This document shows positions 35,342 to 44,728 of a stretch of 64,000 nt of DNA, in pieces. The notes under the pieces are model-generated. The model saw nothing but the letters and a program-made list of their open reading frames with translations. It had not been told where the DNA came from and did no database searches. How positions within the stretch are numbered: position 1 is the first letter of the stretch; each line of letters begins with the position of its first letter. Both the position numbers and the translations under genes were made by a program. The DNA comes from Chryseobacterium sp. POL2 (GTDB lineage Bacteria; Bacteroidota; Bacteroidia; Flavobacteriales; Weeksellaceae), in assembly GCF_011058315.1 (NCBI RefSeq), contig NZ_CP049298.1, forward strand, positions 868,001-932,000, in the 5' to 3' direction.

Positions 35342-36271
35342 TTATTTAAAAAAATTAAGTCCGAAAGCTGTTAAAACCGCCATCATAAAGGTTAAAATCC
35401 CAACTTGTTTTAGAAAAGGATCAAGCTCTTCATGGGCTTTCACTTGCATAATTTTTCGTCGCAAAGCTGCAAATGGAAACAACAAAATCATAACAATAAA
35501 TGCATAATAATTGCCCGCAGCTTGTAAACCATTAATCATTAAAAAGGTTAAAATCAACAAGATAGGAAGTTGCAACAATAACATTTCGTAAATCATTGCA
35601 TTTTTAAAACCAAGTCTCAATGCCAAAGTTTTTTTGCCTGAAGCTGCGTCGTTTTCCATATCGCGCATATTGTTGAGATTGAGTACTGCCATACTTAGCA
35701 TTCCTATAGCAGCACCTGGGATTAATATATCCCAACTAAAACTTTTGGTAAACAAAAAATAACTACCACAAACCGATAGCAATCCGAAAAATATAAAAAC
35801 GAAAATATCGCCCAAGCCCATGTAACCATAAGGTTTTTTACCAACTGTGTAACCAATGGCCGCCAAAATACTGGCAATGCCTAATCCTATGAAAATGTAA
35901 AAATCATTCATATAACTAGGAACAAAAGCGACATACAAAAGCGCAATAGTTGCTACAAATGATAAAATGGCCATTATAATGACGGCGTTTTTCATTTGTT
36001 TTGGCGTTATTTTCCCAGAAGCCACGGCTCTGGATTCTGCTTCGTTAATTCTCAATTGGTCTGTTCCCTTCACGCCATCGCCATAATCATTAGCAAAATT
36101 GGAAAGTATCTGATACAACAAAGTCACCAAAAGTGCCAATGCAAAAACCTTCCAATCCCAAACACCTCCTTCTTCAGACAATCGCCATTTGGCAATAAAA
36201 GAACCTAAAATAATTCCACTGAGAGAAAGTGGTAAAGTACGCAGACGTGCTGCTTGTATCCAATGTTTCAT
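35342..36271 (-). CDS. menA: 1,4-dihydroxy-2-naphthoate polyprenyltransferase
   Basis: A 309-residue UbiA-family membrane enzyme with about nine helices. The first Asp-rich Mg2+/diphosphate motif is NFANDYGDGVKGTD (about 62-75), preceded by LRTLPLSLSGIILG; the second is NNMRDMENDAASGKKTLALRLG. It prenylates dihydroxynaphthoate to demethylmenaquinone in the inner membrane. menB lies 80 bases upstream on the same strand, separated by a patch of 7-base repeats, and menG, the next enzyme, is at 51686 in this window. Confidence 0.95.
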   Translation of the reverse strand: MKHWIQAARLRTLPLSLSGIILGSFIAKWRLSEEGGVWDWKVFALALLVTLLYQILSNFANDYGDGVKGTDQLRINEAESRAVASGKITPKQMKNAVIIMAILSFVATIALLYVAFVPSYMNDFYIFIGLGIASILAAIGYTVGKKPYGYMGLGDIFVFIFFGLLSVCGSYFLFTKSFSWDILIPGAAIGMLSMAVLNLNNMRDMENDAASGKKTLALRLGFKNAMIYEMLLLQLPILLILTFLMINGLQAAGNYYAFIVMILLFPFAALRRKIMQVKAHEELDPFLKQVGILTFMMAVLTAFGLNFFK

Positions 36272-36282
36272 TTATTTTTTTA

Positions 36283-36350
36283 GATATTAGATGTTAGATT
36301 TAAAATGTTAGAATAGATCTTTTCGTTCTACATTCTAAATTCTAAGTCTT
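36283..36350. repeat. 7-base-period repeats in the menB-menA junction
   Basis: Degenerate heptamers of the form TTAGATN/TTAGAAT run from 36283 to 36317, and their inverse type (ATTCTAA) from 36328 to 36348. Read on the minus strand the first block is TCTAACA, TCTAATA, TCTAAAA. The two blocks can pair with each other. They fill most of the junction and match the repeat family seen in the trp operon. Confidence 0.6.
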
Positions 36351-36351
36351 T

Positions 36352-37188
36352 TTAAGATATCCATTGATCTTCGCCGAAGTCTGGTTTGCGTTTTTCCAAA
36401 AACGCATTTCGACCTTCTTTAGCCTCATCTGTCATATAAGCCAAACGGGTTGCTTCGCCTGCGAAAACTTGTTGACCAACCATACCGTCATCTGTAAGAT
36501 TCATTGCAAACTTCAGCATTCTGATAGACATTGGAGATTTTCCAAGAATCTCTTGTGCCCACTCATAGGCTGTATCTTCAAGCTCTGCATGAGGAACAAC
36601 TTTGTTAACCATTCCCATTTCAAATGCTTCTTGTGCAGAATAATTTCTACCTAAAAAGAAAATTTCACGGGCTTTTTTCTGCCCCACCATTTTGGCTAAA
36701 TAGGCAGAACCATAACCGCCATCAAAACTGGTAACATCCGCATCGGTTTGTTTAAAAATAGCATGCTCTTCACTAGCCAATGTTAAATCACAAACTACAT
36801 GCAGCGAGTGTCCGCCACCAACGGCCCAACCCGGAACAACAGCAATAACGACCTTTGGCATAAAACGAATCAAACGTTGGACCTCCAAAATATTAAGACG
36901 GTGTCTTCCATCTTCGCCCACATAACCTTTTTGTCCACGTGCTTTTTGGTCGCCACCACTACAAAATGCCCAACCGCCATCTTTAGGACTTGGACCTTCG
37001 CCAGACAACAATACCACGCCAATAGATGGATCTTCTGAAGCATCAAAAAAGGCATCATAGAGTTCTGAAGTCGTTTTTGGACGAAAGGCATTTCGTACCT
37101 CTGGTCTGTTAAAAGCAATTCTGGCTACGCCACCACATTTTTTGTAGGTAATATCGTCGTATTCTTTAACCGTTTTCCAGTCTATCAT
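36352..37188 (-). CDS. menB: 1,4-dihydroxy-2-naphthoyl-CoA synthase
   Basis: A 278-residue crotonase-fold enzyme. The MenB-specific features are visible: FNRPEVRNAFRPKTTSEL, the oxyanion-hole loop SGGDQKARG, VVPGWAVGGGHSLHVVCDL, and the TDADVTSFDGGYGSAYLA segment with the catalytic Asp and Tyr. It closes the second ring of menaquinone from succinylbenzoyl-CoA. I place the start at the ATG 37188 (MIDWKTVKEY); an in-frame extension to 37260 is not family-like. It is followed by menA in the same direction. Confidence 0.96.
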   Translation of the reverse strand: MIDWKTVKEYDDITYKKCGGVARIAFNRPEVRNAFRPKTTSELYDAFFDASEDPSIGVVLLSGEGPSPKDGGWAFCSGGDQKARGQKGYVGEDGRHRLNILEVQRLIRFMPKVVIAVVPGWAVGGGHSLHVVCDLTLASEEHAIFKQTDADVTSFDGGYGSAYLAKMVGQKKAREIFFLGRNYSAQEAFEMGMVNKVVPHAELEDTAYEWAQEILGKSPMSIRMLKFAMNLTDDGMVGQQVFAGEATRLAYMTDEAKEGRNAFLEKRKPDFGEDQWIS

Positions 37189-37260
37189 TTTATTAAAATT
37201 TGGTGTAAAGATAAGCAGAATTAACGGCTTAGACAATGACATTATGCAGACACTCAACAA

Positions 37261-37298
37261 AAAATAAGCGCCTCCGACATGATGTCAAAAGGCGCTTT
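37261..37298 (-). terminator. Terminator after the DUF4920 gene
   Basis: On the minus strand AAGCGCCT pairs with AGGCGCTT (37297-37266) around a spacer that forms its own GACAT/ATGTC hairpin, followed by a T-rich tail. It separates DUF4920 from menB. Confidence 0.8.
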
Positions 37299-37330
37299 AC
37301 AATATAATAATTGTGACTGGTCGGTGTTGA

Positions 37331-37819
37331 TTATTTTACCACTTTTATAGCACTTGCTAAAAAGCGTGTTTCTGTTTTTGGCTCTTTTATCGCATCAATT
37401 TCTTCTTGCGATTTTTTTGCATCTTCTGCATAATGTTTTAATTCGTTAACAGAAGTCGTTTTGCTTTCAGCATTTCCTTCCATAACAACTGTTTTTCCAA
37501 CTAAAGCTTCTGGCACGAAGAAAGCATAATCTTTCATTTTTACAAAAAAGTCTTTGCCTTCATCTGATTTTAGTTTTACCCAACATCCTTTTTTTGGACA
37601 CACTTCTGTAACCGTTCCTTTTACCGCAATGTTTTCAACTTTTGCCTCTTTGGTTAACTTTTTATTAAGATTAGAAACCGAAATGGCTTTTTTCGCAACT
37701 TTCGTTTCAACATCTTTTCCGTAGAATTCTCCTACTTTAGCTTCTCCAGCTGGAGGTCCCGCTTGTGCGAATGTCATAACACCAAGACCTAAACCCAATA
37801 AAAACAACAGATTTTTCAT
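37331..37819 (-). CDS. DUF4920 periplasmic protein
   Basis: A 162-residue exported protein. The signal peptide MKNLLFLLGLGLGVMTFAQ is followed by a small beta-barrel-like domain with the hallmark VTEVCPKKGCWVKLK (about 71-85), a CxxxxC pair, and KDFFVKMKDYAFFVPEALVGK. This matches DUF4920, whose function is unknown; the fold resembles OB-like domains and the two Cys might bind a metal or form a disulfide. It is monocistronic and lies 33 bases after the stop of the LTA-synthase-like gene. Confidence 0.85.
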   Translation of the reverse strand: MKNLLFLLGLGLGVMTFAQAGPPAGEAKVGEFYGKDVETKVAKKAISVSNLNKKLTKEAKVENIAVKGTVTEVCPKKGCWVKLKSDEGKDFFVKMKDYAFFVPEALVGKTVVMEGNAESKTTSVNELKHYAEDAKKSQEEIDAIKEPKTETRFLASAIKVVK

Positions 37820-37852
37820 ACGTATGTTAAATTTTTGTAAATGTAATAAAAA

Positions 37853-39943
37853 TTATTTGGAAACAGTCTTATCTAACTTCTTATTTTTTAGCCAAAGCGA
37901 CGTGCTCTCGTAGGTTGCGATGGTTTCGTTCTTTAATTTTTCATCAATTTGAGTTCTCGGAATTTCATCGAAATACGGATTAAAATTCGCTGAAATATCA
38001 TTTTTTTGAAGTTTCAGATCATATTGTTTCACTTTTTTAGTTGGTGAAATAATGGTCAAAATATTATTCTTAATTAATCCTAAATCTTGATAAGTCGCAA
38101 TATAAGCACGCGGCTGATAATTGGGTTTAAAAATATCTTGTCCTAAAAATTGACTTTCATAATTGAAATTCATTAAACCAAATAAAGTCGGCATCAAATC
38201 TATCTGCGACATCAAAGTATTAACCTGTTTTGCTTCTATAAGTCCTTCGGAGAAAATCATGGCAGGAATTCTATATTTATCCATCGGAAGTTCTGTTTTA
38301 CCAGCAGAAGAAGCGCAATGGTCCGACACAATGACGAAAATTGTATTCTTGTACCAATCTTGCTTTTTCGCCATTTCGAAGAACTTCTTAATCGAATAAT
38401 CCGTGTATTTAACGCCGCCATCACGAGATTTTGCCGTTCCCGGAATATCAATTCTTCCGTCGGGATAGGTAAAAGGTCTGTGATTACTCACGGTCATCCA
38501 ATGGTTAAAAAATGCTTTCCCAGCTTTAGCTTCTTTATTCATAGTTTCGACAGCTTTTTCAGCCATATCTTCATCACTTACGCCCCAAATATTAGCAAAT
38601 GTAATTTCATTTGGTTTAAAAGCTGCGCGATCCACAATATCATAATTGTTTCCACCAAAGAAATCTTTCATGTTATCAAAATAAGAATCGCCGCCATAAA
38701 GATATTTGACTTGATAATCTTTGGATTTGAAAACCGATCCCGTCGTGAATTTATTTTTATTATCAATTCTTTTTACCACACTTTCGCCAGCCGTTGGTGG
38801 GATGCACAATGTCAAAGCTTCTAGCCCGCGAACCGTACGATTCCCCGTTGCATACATATTGGTAAACATCATACTTTTGGTCGCCAAACTGTCTAAAAAT
38901 GGCGTTACATTATTTTGGTTTCCGTAATGTGACATAAAATCCGCAGACAGACTTTCTATAGAGATTAGCACCACGTTTTTTCTAAGTTCGGGATGATCAG
39001 AAACCACTGGACGACGAAGCTCTGAAGGTGAAAATTGTTTTAAAAATTCAGTTTGCGCTTGCGCCTCGCCCATACTTGGATAAAATTGTACATAATCCAG
39101 CGATTTCGTATTAAAAGCGGTATAAAATTTTTCTAAACCATTACTTTTAATCTCTTCCGAAAACGTATTTTGATAATGTATTTTTTTAATTTGACCAATC
39201 ACGAACAAACTTAGTCCAAACAACACAATATAAGTGGCTACAAAAATCATTTTCTGCACAAAATTAGGAAGTGTTAAAAGCTCGGATTTGGTCCTATTAT
39301 AAATGAAAATTGTAACCAGAATTGCTATGGCAATCATCACCGAAAACAACGGAACAACAGGATAAGATTCCATAATATTTCCGATAACCTCGTTGGTATA
39401 AATCAAATAATCTACAGCGATAAAGTTGTATCGAACCCCGAACTCGTTCCAGAAAAAATACTCGCTTACTGCATTTTGAATAATCAAAAACACATACAAA
39501 AAAAGTGTGATGAAATAAAGTATATTCCTGAAGCGCACACGCTGGTTAGGAACAAAAAGTAATAATCCGAAAAGAATTGTTTTTAAACCCACAAAAATTA
39601 AAGCAATTTCCGCAACCGACCCGCCATATTGTTTAAAAATATTATTCGGGACAAATGCAATATACAATGCAAATGCTAGCAACAATCCAAAAATAATATA
39701 GCCCCAAGGTTTATCATATTTAGAATTTGATAAAAATAAAAAGTAAATCACCAAAAAAACAGAAGCTATAGAAAAAATGAAAATATCGTTAATCATCCCA
39801 AGTAGAATGACACCGATACTCTCAAAAAAGCCAAAGCTACTTGTGGTTATTGGATGAAAAATAAAGACGATTCTCAACAAAAATGAGATTAAAAGATAAA
39901 ACGCACCGAGGTAAAAAAATGCTTTCAGTTTTTTGATGTCCAT
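37853..39943 (-). CDS. LTA-synthase/phosphoglycerol-transferase-family membrane protein
   Basis: A 696-residue protein with about five to six N-terminal helices (to about residue 270) and an external sulfatase-fold domain (about 320-620). The catalytic Thr is in ATGNRTVRGLEA; metal ligands are in LISIESLSADFM, NHWMTVSNHRP and VIVSDHCASSAG. In Gram-negatives such enzymes usually add phosphoglycerol or phosphoethanolamine to glycans or lipids rather than making lipoteichoic acid. I chose the ATG at 39943 (MDIKKLKAFF); an in-frame extension to 39976 adds 11 residues not expected for the family. Confidence 0.9.
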   Translation of the reverse strand: MDIKKLKAFFYLGAFYLLISFLLRIVFIFHPITTSSFGFFESIGVILLGMINDIFIFSIASVFLVIYFLFLSNSKYDKPWGYIIFGLLLAFALYIAFVPNNIFKQYGGSVAEIALIFVGLKTILFGLLLFVPNQRVRFRNILYFITLFLYVFLIIQNAVSEYFFWNEFGVRYNFIAVDYLIYTNEVIGNIMESYPVVPLFSVMIAIAILVTIFIYNRTKSELLTLPNFVQKMIFVATYIVLFGLSLFVIGQIKKIHYQNTFSEEIKSNGLEKFYTAFNTKSLDYVQFYPSMGEAQAQTEFLKQFSPSELRRPVVSDHPELRKNVVLISIESLSADFMSHYGNQNNVTPFLDSLATKSMMFTNMYATGNRTVRGLEALTLCIPPTAGESVVKRIDNKNKFTTGSVFKSKDYQVKYLYGGDSYFDNMKDFFGGNNYDIVDRAAFKPNEITFANIWGVSDEDMAEKAVETMNKEAKAGKAFFNHWMTVSNHRPFTYPDGRIDIPGTAKSRDGGVKYTDYSIKKFFEMAKKQDWYKNTIFVIVSDHCASSAGKTELPMDKYRIPAMIFSEGLIEAKQVNTLMSQIDLMPTLFGLMNFNYESQFLGQDIFKPNYQPRAYIATYQDLGLIKNNILTIISPTKKVKQYDLKLQKNDISANFNPYFDEIPRTQIDEKLKNETIATYESTSLWLKNKKLDKTVSK

Positions 39944-39996
39944 GTTAAGTTTTAATATAGTTTTTCGACCTCGCAAGATAATATTTTATTAATAAT

Positions 39997-40024
39997 ATTA
40001 GATTTTAAATATTAGATGTAACAA
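39997..40024. repeat. 7-base-period repeat upstream of the LTA-synthase-like gene
   Basis: TTAGATT-TTAAATA-TTAGATG is a short run of degenerate heptamers in the divergent region between 39943 and 40084, of the same type as those in the menB-menA junction. Confidence 0.5.
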
Positions 40025-40083
40025 AATGACAATTCTGGTTGTCTAACTATATATTAATACAAATCATTAAACAATATTTACAC

Positions 40084-40908
40084 ATGAAAACAAATAAAAT
40101 TTGCCTCGTATTATTAGCATTAAGCTTATCATTAAGTGCATGTAACTATTCAAAATCCAATGGCGAATCCGAGTTCAGCGTTGGCGGTTTTTCCTTGGGA
40201 AGCAGTGAAGGAAAAGGTGCATTAATAGACAAAACTTACACTTTCAATTTTGATGAAATTAAAACCTCGAATTCTTTGGATGTAGAAATTGTAAAATCCA
40301 ACACCGAAAAAATCGTTGTCAACGCGCCATCTGACATTATTGACAAAATTGAAGTAACGCAAGAAGGATCCACAGCCATTATCCGCGTTGCAAAAGGCGT
40401 GAGAAACCTTTCCACCAACCGTGTTCGCGTGAAAGTCTATGCCAAAGATTTTTCTAAATTATCCACTTCTTCTAGTTCGACAGTTAAAGTACTAGACAGC
40501 TTCAAATCTGACAAATTTGACATCCAGGCGTCCAGCTCTTCAACGATAAAAGGCGATTTTGACGCGGCTAATGTTTCTATCCAAGTCAACAGCAGCGCCG
40601 ATTTTTATGGTCAAGTCATTGCGAAAAATGTTGTCGCACAAGTTTCTTCTTCTGGAACATTAAGCATGAAAGGTCGTTCGGAAAATTTGTCAGGTCAAGC
40701 CTCATCTTCTGGTGATTTGGAAGCAGCAGAATTTACAGCTGACACGGCAACATTACAAGCCTCATCATCAGGAGGCATAAAAGTTGGTGTGAGAAATTCC
40801 GTAACTGGAAGCGCCTCATCAAGTGCTGACATAGTTGTTCTTAAACGTGGCGACCTTAAGAATGTCACTGTAAAAGAAAGCAGTTCTGGCTCGGTAAGCG
40901 TTAAGTAA
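40084..40908 (+). CDS. GIN-domain (DUF2807) lipoprotein with Ser-rich solenoid repeats
   Basis: A 274-residue lipoprotein; I chose the ATG at 40084 (MKTNKICLVLLALSLSLS) because it opens a lipoprotein signal with Cys after LSA. The head GIN domain begins near FDEIKTSNSLDVEIVKS. The C-terminal half shows a regular solenoid: runs of ASSSS/QASSSG recur about every 20 residues (positions about 135-270), as in right-handed beta helices with stacked Ser ladders. It is probably outer-membrane or periplasmic; the function is unknown. A LolA-like gene follows 105 bases on. Confidence 0.85.
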   Translation: MKTNKICLVLLALSLSLSACNYSKSNGESEFSVGGFSLGSSEGKGALIDKTYTFNFDEIKTSNSLDVEIVKSNTEKIVVNAPSDIIDKIEVTQEGSTAIIRVAKGVRNLSTNRVRVKVYAKDFSKLSTSSSSTVKVLDSFKSDKFDIQASSSSTIKGDFDAANVSIQVNSSADFYGQVIAKNVVAQVSSSGTLSMKGRSENLSGQASSSGDLEAAEFTADTATLQASSSGGIKVGVRNSVTGSASSSADIVVLKRGDLKNVTVKESSSGSVSVK

Positions 40909-41013
40909 AACTAATTTTTGTCTTATTTCTGAAATTTGGCACACAATTGTCTATTTAGAATTTAACTTCTAAAAACAAAAAGTATCTAAAAAATTGAACT
41001 AGAAAAGAATAAT

Positions 41014-41658
41014 ATGAAAAAAATATTAGAAAAGACGACGTTGTTGGGGATTTCATTATTCACGTTTGGAATTTCGTTTGCCCAAAAGATTGATCGAAAA
41101 TCACAAAGCATTTTGGATGCGGTAACGTCAAATTATAAAAGTAAAAAAAACACCTACTTCAAATTTACTTACGGTTCTGGAACTGGACAAGTAACCAAAG
41201 CAGAAACAGGAATTTTTTATTCTAGTGATGATAAGTACAAACTTAAAATCATGGGTATAGAACAAATATTCGACGGTAGCAAAGTTTACAACATCAATGA
41301 TAGCGACAAAGAAGTAACCATTGCAAAACCTAATGATAACGACGTCATGTTTTCGCCACTTAGTTATCTAGAATCTTATAAAAAAGATTACAATGTAACT
41401 TATGTTGGTAAGAAAAATATCAATGGGAAATCTTTGGATTATATCAAAATGACACCAGTAAAAGACAATGGGCTGAAACAGGTTAATCTCTATGTCAACA
41501 CACCACAAAAAAAATTGGTGAAACTGGAGCAAATCGCGACGAACAACCAAATCGCGACTATTAACATTAGCGATTACAAAGAAAATCAAAATTTGTCATC
41601 GGGTATTTTTAGCTTTGATAAATCCAAATATGCCAAATATTTAATTACAGAACTTTAA
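41014..41658 (+). CDS. lolA: LolA-family outer-membrane lipoprotein carrier protein
   Basis: A 214-residue periplasmic protein with a signal peptide ending ISFAQ (residue 24). The mature part has the LolA half-barrel: ILDAVTSNYKSKKNTYFKFTY, TKAETGIFYSSDDKYKL, GSKVYNINDSDKEVTI, and the lid-region strand LVKLEQIATNNQIATINISDY. LolA accepts lipoproteins released by LolCDE and passes them to the outer membrane. It is followed by a perfect terminator and then lptG, both envelope transport functions. Confidence 0.88.
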   Translation: MKKILEKTTLLGISLFTFGISFAQKIDRKSQSILDAVTSNYKSKKNTYFKFTYGSGTGQVTKAETGIFYSSDDKYKLKIMGIEQIFDGSKVYNINDSDKEVTIAKPNDNDVMFSPLSYLESYKKDYNVTYVGKKNINGKSLDYIKMTPVKDNGLKQVNLYVNTPQKKLVKLEQIATNNQIATINISDYKENQNLSSGIFSFDKSKYAKYLITEL

Positions 41659-41680
41659 TTATTAAGTTCAACCAAAATAT

Positions 41681-41716
41681 AAAAAGTCATAATGTCTTTC
41701 GCATTATGACTTTTTT
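41681..41716 (+). terminator. Terminator after lolA
   Basis: AGTCATAATG (41685-41694) pairs with CATTATGACT (41702-41711) around a 7-base loop, followed by a run of T. The preceding A-run extends the stem. Confidence 0.9.
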
Positions 41717-41720
41717 GCTG

Positions 41721-41728
41721 TATTTTTG
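41721..41728 (+). promoter_or_regulatory. Candidate -7 element of the LptG-like gene (TATTTTTG)
   Basis: TATTTTTG directly follows the lolA terminator and lies 25 bases before the TTG start of the permease gene. Confidence 0.5.
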
Positions 41729-41753
41729 AAACCAAATTAGATAATTTTTCCAT

Positions 41754-43205
41754 TTGAAAAAGTTAGACCAATATATCATTAAAACTTTTTTCGGGCCATT
41801 TTTTTTCATTTTTAGTGTCCTGTTTTTTATCTTCATTGTTAACATCATTTGGGTGCAGATGTCGCAATTTACAGGTAAAGGCCTGAGTTATTGGGAGATT
41901 ATCAAATTTTTGTTTTACATGAGTGCGAGCGTTGTGTCGATGGTATTGCCACTTACGATTCTACTTTCGTCGATTATGACCTTTGGGGATTTTGGGGAAC
42001 GCTACGAACTTGCAGCCATGAAAGCCGCAGGCATCAGCCTTACAAGAGTTATGGCGCCTTTGTTCATCACCGCAACTTTTCTCTCGTTGTTGCTATTTGG
42101 CTTTTCCAATAACATTATCCCCGATTTTCAGAGGAAAGCGAAGAATATGTTGTTCAACATTGTTTCTAGCAAACCGGCTCTTAACTTTACACCGGGTGTT
42201 TTCATCGATCAAATCTCAGGATTCTCTGTTAAATTTGATAAAATAACGGGCGAAAATGGTGAAAACCTAGAAGGTGTTTTTCTTCATAAAAACTCCAATT
42301 CTTACGAAAATCAACAAACGGTAATTTCTAAAAGTGGTCGTTTTGCAAAAGCAGTTGATCCTAATTATTTGAAGTTAATCCTTTACAATGGTTACGTTTA
42401 TGAAGATGAAATGAACAACAAAACCTATCAGGAACGCCTTAACCAACCCAATCAGGCTATAAAATTCGATACTTTAGTCTATCATTTCGATATCAGCGAA
42501 CTCATCAATCAAGCTATTGAAAACGAAAGAATAACAGATGATTATCGTTTTCAAAGTTACGCGGAAGTTGCCGAAACTCTTGAGAAAACAAATGCTAATA
42601 ACAAAATTAGCGTTAACAGCATTGCCAATCAGTCCATGTTGATGGTTAATTCTTATGTGCCATACCTTGATGATAAAAAAAATAAAACCAAAGCAACGCC
42701 CAATTTCACCGCAGACAAATTAGATCAAGATAAAAAACTTGAAGTTTTGTATAACGCCTATGCGAAACTTAACAATCTGAAAGACACCAACCGAATGTCG
42801 CAAGATCAAGTTTTAGAAATGAAAAAATATAAAAACAAAGTTATCATCTATCAACAACGGATTATATCTTTCTCAGTGACTTGTATCATTTTCTTTTTAA
42901 TTGGCGCCAGCTTAGGTTCCATTATTAGAAAAGGCGGCATGGGACTTCCCGTAGTTATCGCCATTGTTATTTTTATCATTTTCTACGTGATTAACCTGAG
43001 TGTCGAAAACCTTTCTTGGAAAGGCGAACTCGATCCTTATTTAGCGACTTGGTTCCCGAATATCATATTGTTCCCATTCAGTATTTGGTTGACTTACAAA
43101 GCACTTACCGACTCTCAACTATTTGATATTGAAAAATATAAAGCTTTATTAAAACCAATTACCAAGCGTTTTTCAAAGAATAAAGAACATCAACGTTATC
43201 AATAA
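41754..43205 (+). CDS. LptF/LptG-family permease (YjgP/YjgQ)
   Basis: A 483-residue inner-membrane protein. Three N-terminal helices (about 12-35, 50-75, 100-122), a periplasmic beta-jellyroll (about 130-330) and three C-terminal helices (about 360-470) give the YjgP/YjgQ layout. Signature pieces are YIIKTFFGPFFFIFSVL, the RYELAAMKAAGISLTRVMAP cytoplasmic coupling helix, and FFLIGASLGSIIRKGG. It forms part of the ABC machine that extracts lipopolysaccharide. The periplasmic domain has an insert rich in Asn and Lys (about 280-335). The start is a TTG (MKKLDQYIIK), with no ATG alternative. Confidence 0.93.
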   Translation: MKKLDQYIIKTFFGPFFFIFSVLFFIFIVNIIWVQMSQFTGKGLSYWEIIKFLFYMSASVVSMVLPLTILLSSIMTFGDFGERYELAAMKAAGISLTRVMAPLFITATFLSLLLFGFSNNIIPDFQRKAKNMLFNIVSSKPALNFTPGVFIDQISGFSVKFDKITGENGENLEGVFLHKNSNSYENQQTVISKSGRFAKAVDPNYLKLILYNGYVYEDEMNNKTYQERLNQPNQAIKFDTLVYHFDISELINQAIENERITDDYRFQSYAEVAETLEKTNANNKISVNSIANQSMLMVNSYVPYLDDKKNKTKATPNFTADKLDQDKKLEVLYNAYAKLNNLKDTNRMSQDQVLEMKKYKNKVIIYQQRIISFSVTCIIFFLIGASLGSIIRKGGMGLPVVIAIVIFIIFYVINLSVENLSWKGELDPYLATWFPNIILFPFSIWLTYKALTDSQLFDIEKYKALLKPITKRFSKNKEHQRYQ

Positions 43206-43211
43206 TTGTGT

Positions 43212-43757
43212 ATGGAATTTTCGTTGCAAACCCGTTTAGAAAATGAGATTTTAATCCTTGAACCGCTTTCAAAAGAAGATTTTGAAGCAATATATGCGGT
43301 TGCTTGCGAAAAGGAAATTTGGGCGCAACATCCCAATCCCGACCGCTATAAAAGAGCAGTTTTTGAAAACTTTTTTCAAGGCGCTATGCAAAGTGGCGGC
43401 GCTTTTAAAATCATTGATAAGAAAAGTGGAAAAATTGCAGGCAGCACAAGGTTTTATGATTATAATGCGGAAGACAAAAGCATCTTAATCGGTTATACGT
43501 TTTACGGAACCCAATTTTGGGGAACAGGCATTAACCATTCTGCCAAAAAGTTGATGATGGCGTATATTTTCCAGTTTGTTGACAAAGTTATCTTCCATAT
43601 TGGTGCAACTAATTTGCGCTCTCAAATTTCTATTGAACGACTTGACGCGCAAAAAATAGGTGAAGAAGAAGTTGTTTATTTTGGTGAAACTTCAAAACTT
43701 AATTTTGTATATCAAATCACAAAGAAGATTTTTTTAAATCATCTTAATCCTATTTAA
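43212..43757 (+). CDS. GNAT-family N-acetyltransferase
   Basis: A 181-residue acetyltransferase of the RimJ/RimL type. I chose the ATG at 43212 over a TTG at 43206. LILEPLSKEDFEAIYAVA is the first strand and helix, IAGSTRFYDYN the central strands, and a GYTFYGTQFWGTGINHSAK segment takes the acetyl-CoA-binding place, followed by ATNLRSQISIERL. The acceptor may be a small molecule or a protein N-terminus; not decidable. It begins 6 bases after the LptG-like stop, so the two are probably co-transcribed. Confidence 0.9.
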   Translation: MEFSLQTRLENEILILEPLSKEDFEAIYAVACEKEIWAQHPNPDRYKRAVFENFFQGAMQSGGAFKIIDKKSGKIAGSTRFYDYNAEDKSILIGYTFYGTQFWGTGINHSAKKLMMAYIFQFVDKVIFHIGATNLRSQISIERLDAQKIGEEEVVYFGETSKLNFVYQITKKIFLNHLNPI

Positions 43758-43764
43758 AATACAT

Positions 43765-44643
43765 TTATTTCCGAGCCAATTGTACAATTTTCTGAATTAA
43801 AGTAATTACCAAAACCATAGCAGTTCCCACCACAATACCGAATCCAAATTCTTTAATTATATCTGGAACATTCGGAAAAAGATGATGGAAATAATCGATG
43901 TTGTGGAGGAAGATTCCACCAGAAACCAATAACAAAGCTATCGTCCCAACAACGCCCAATATCTTAATAACGACTGGTAAAAGTTTTACCAAAAAATGTC
44001 CTATTTTCGAAAAAACGCCCCGGTTGTTGGATTTATCAATTAATTTGAATCCTGCGTCATCCATTCTCACAATCAGCGCAACAATACCATAAACGCCGAC
44101 AGTAGCCAAGACAGAAACAATACAAACCGTTACAATTTGAATATTCAGAGGTTGTTTTAAAACCGTTCCCAGCGCGATAATCACAATCTCGATTGACAAA
44201 ATAAAATCTGTGGTAATGGCCGCTTTTATTTTTGCTTTTTCTTGTTGTTCTGGGAGTTGATGTTCAAGAACTTCTGTAATATTGTTATCCGTTTGTTCAA
44301 TTTCTTTTTTATGAAACAGAAAATGAAAAATCTTTTCCATACCCTCAAAAGCCAGATAACAACCTCCGGCAATTAATACATATTTAATAACAATTGGAAA
44401 AAAAGCATTCAGCAACAAAGCAATCGGAACAATTATCAACTTGTTGAGAAACGAACCTTTTGTAATAGCCCAAAGTACAGGAATCTCGCGGGAAGACTCA
44501 AAACCTGTCGCTTTTTCAGCATTAACAGCGAGGTCATCACCCAGAATTCCTGCAGTTTTTTGTGTCGCCACCTTACTTGCCACAGCCACATCATCCATGA
44601 GTGCTGCAAGGTCGTCCAATATTGCAAAAAAGCCTGAAGCCAT
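43765..44643 (-). CDS. DUF808 (YedI-like) membrane protein
   Basis: A 292-residue protein with a soluble N-terminal helix rich in Ala and Asp (MASGFFAILDDLAALMDDVA) and about five or six transmembrane helices, including LIIVPIALLLNAFFPIVIKY. The length and the N-terminal motif match the DUF808 family. No function has been established for it. It is convergent with the GNAT gene (7 bases between stops). Confidence 0.88.
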   Translation of the reverse strand: MASGFFAILDDLAALMDDVAVASKVATQKTAGILGDDLAVNAEKATGFESSREIPVLWAITKGSFLNKLIIVPIALLLNAFFPIVIKYVLIAGGCYLAFEGMEKIFHFLFHKKEIEQTDNNITEVLEHQLPEQQEKAKIKAAITTDFILSIEIVIIALGTVLKQPLNIQIVTVCIVSVLATVGVYGIVALIVRMDDAGFKLIDKSNNRGVFSKIGHFLVKLLPVVIKILGVVGTIALLLVSGGIFLHNIDYFHHLFPNVPDIIKEFGFGIVVGTAMVLVITLIQKIVQLARK

Positions 44644-44728
44644 AATTTTTTATTAAATTTTATTCTGCAAAAATATTAAATGCTCAAAAACAATTGAACA
44701 ATTACCGCTACTATTTTTTGAAATAGCA

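Noticed and set aside
38318-38824. 168-codon rightward frame inside the LTA-synthase-like gene
   Set aside because: Shadow frame on the opposite strand of a well-conserved enzyme; it has no recognisable family or start context.
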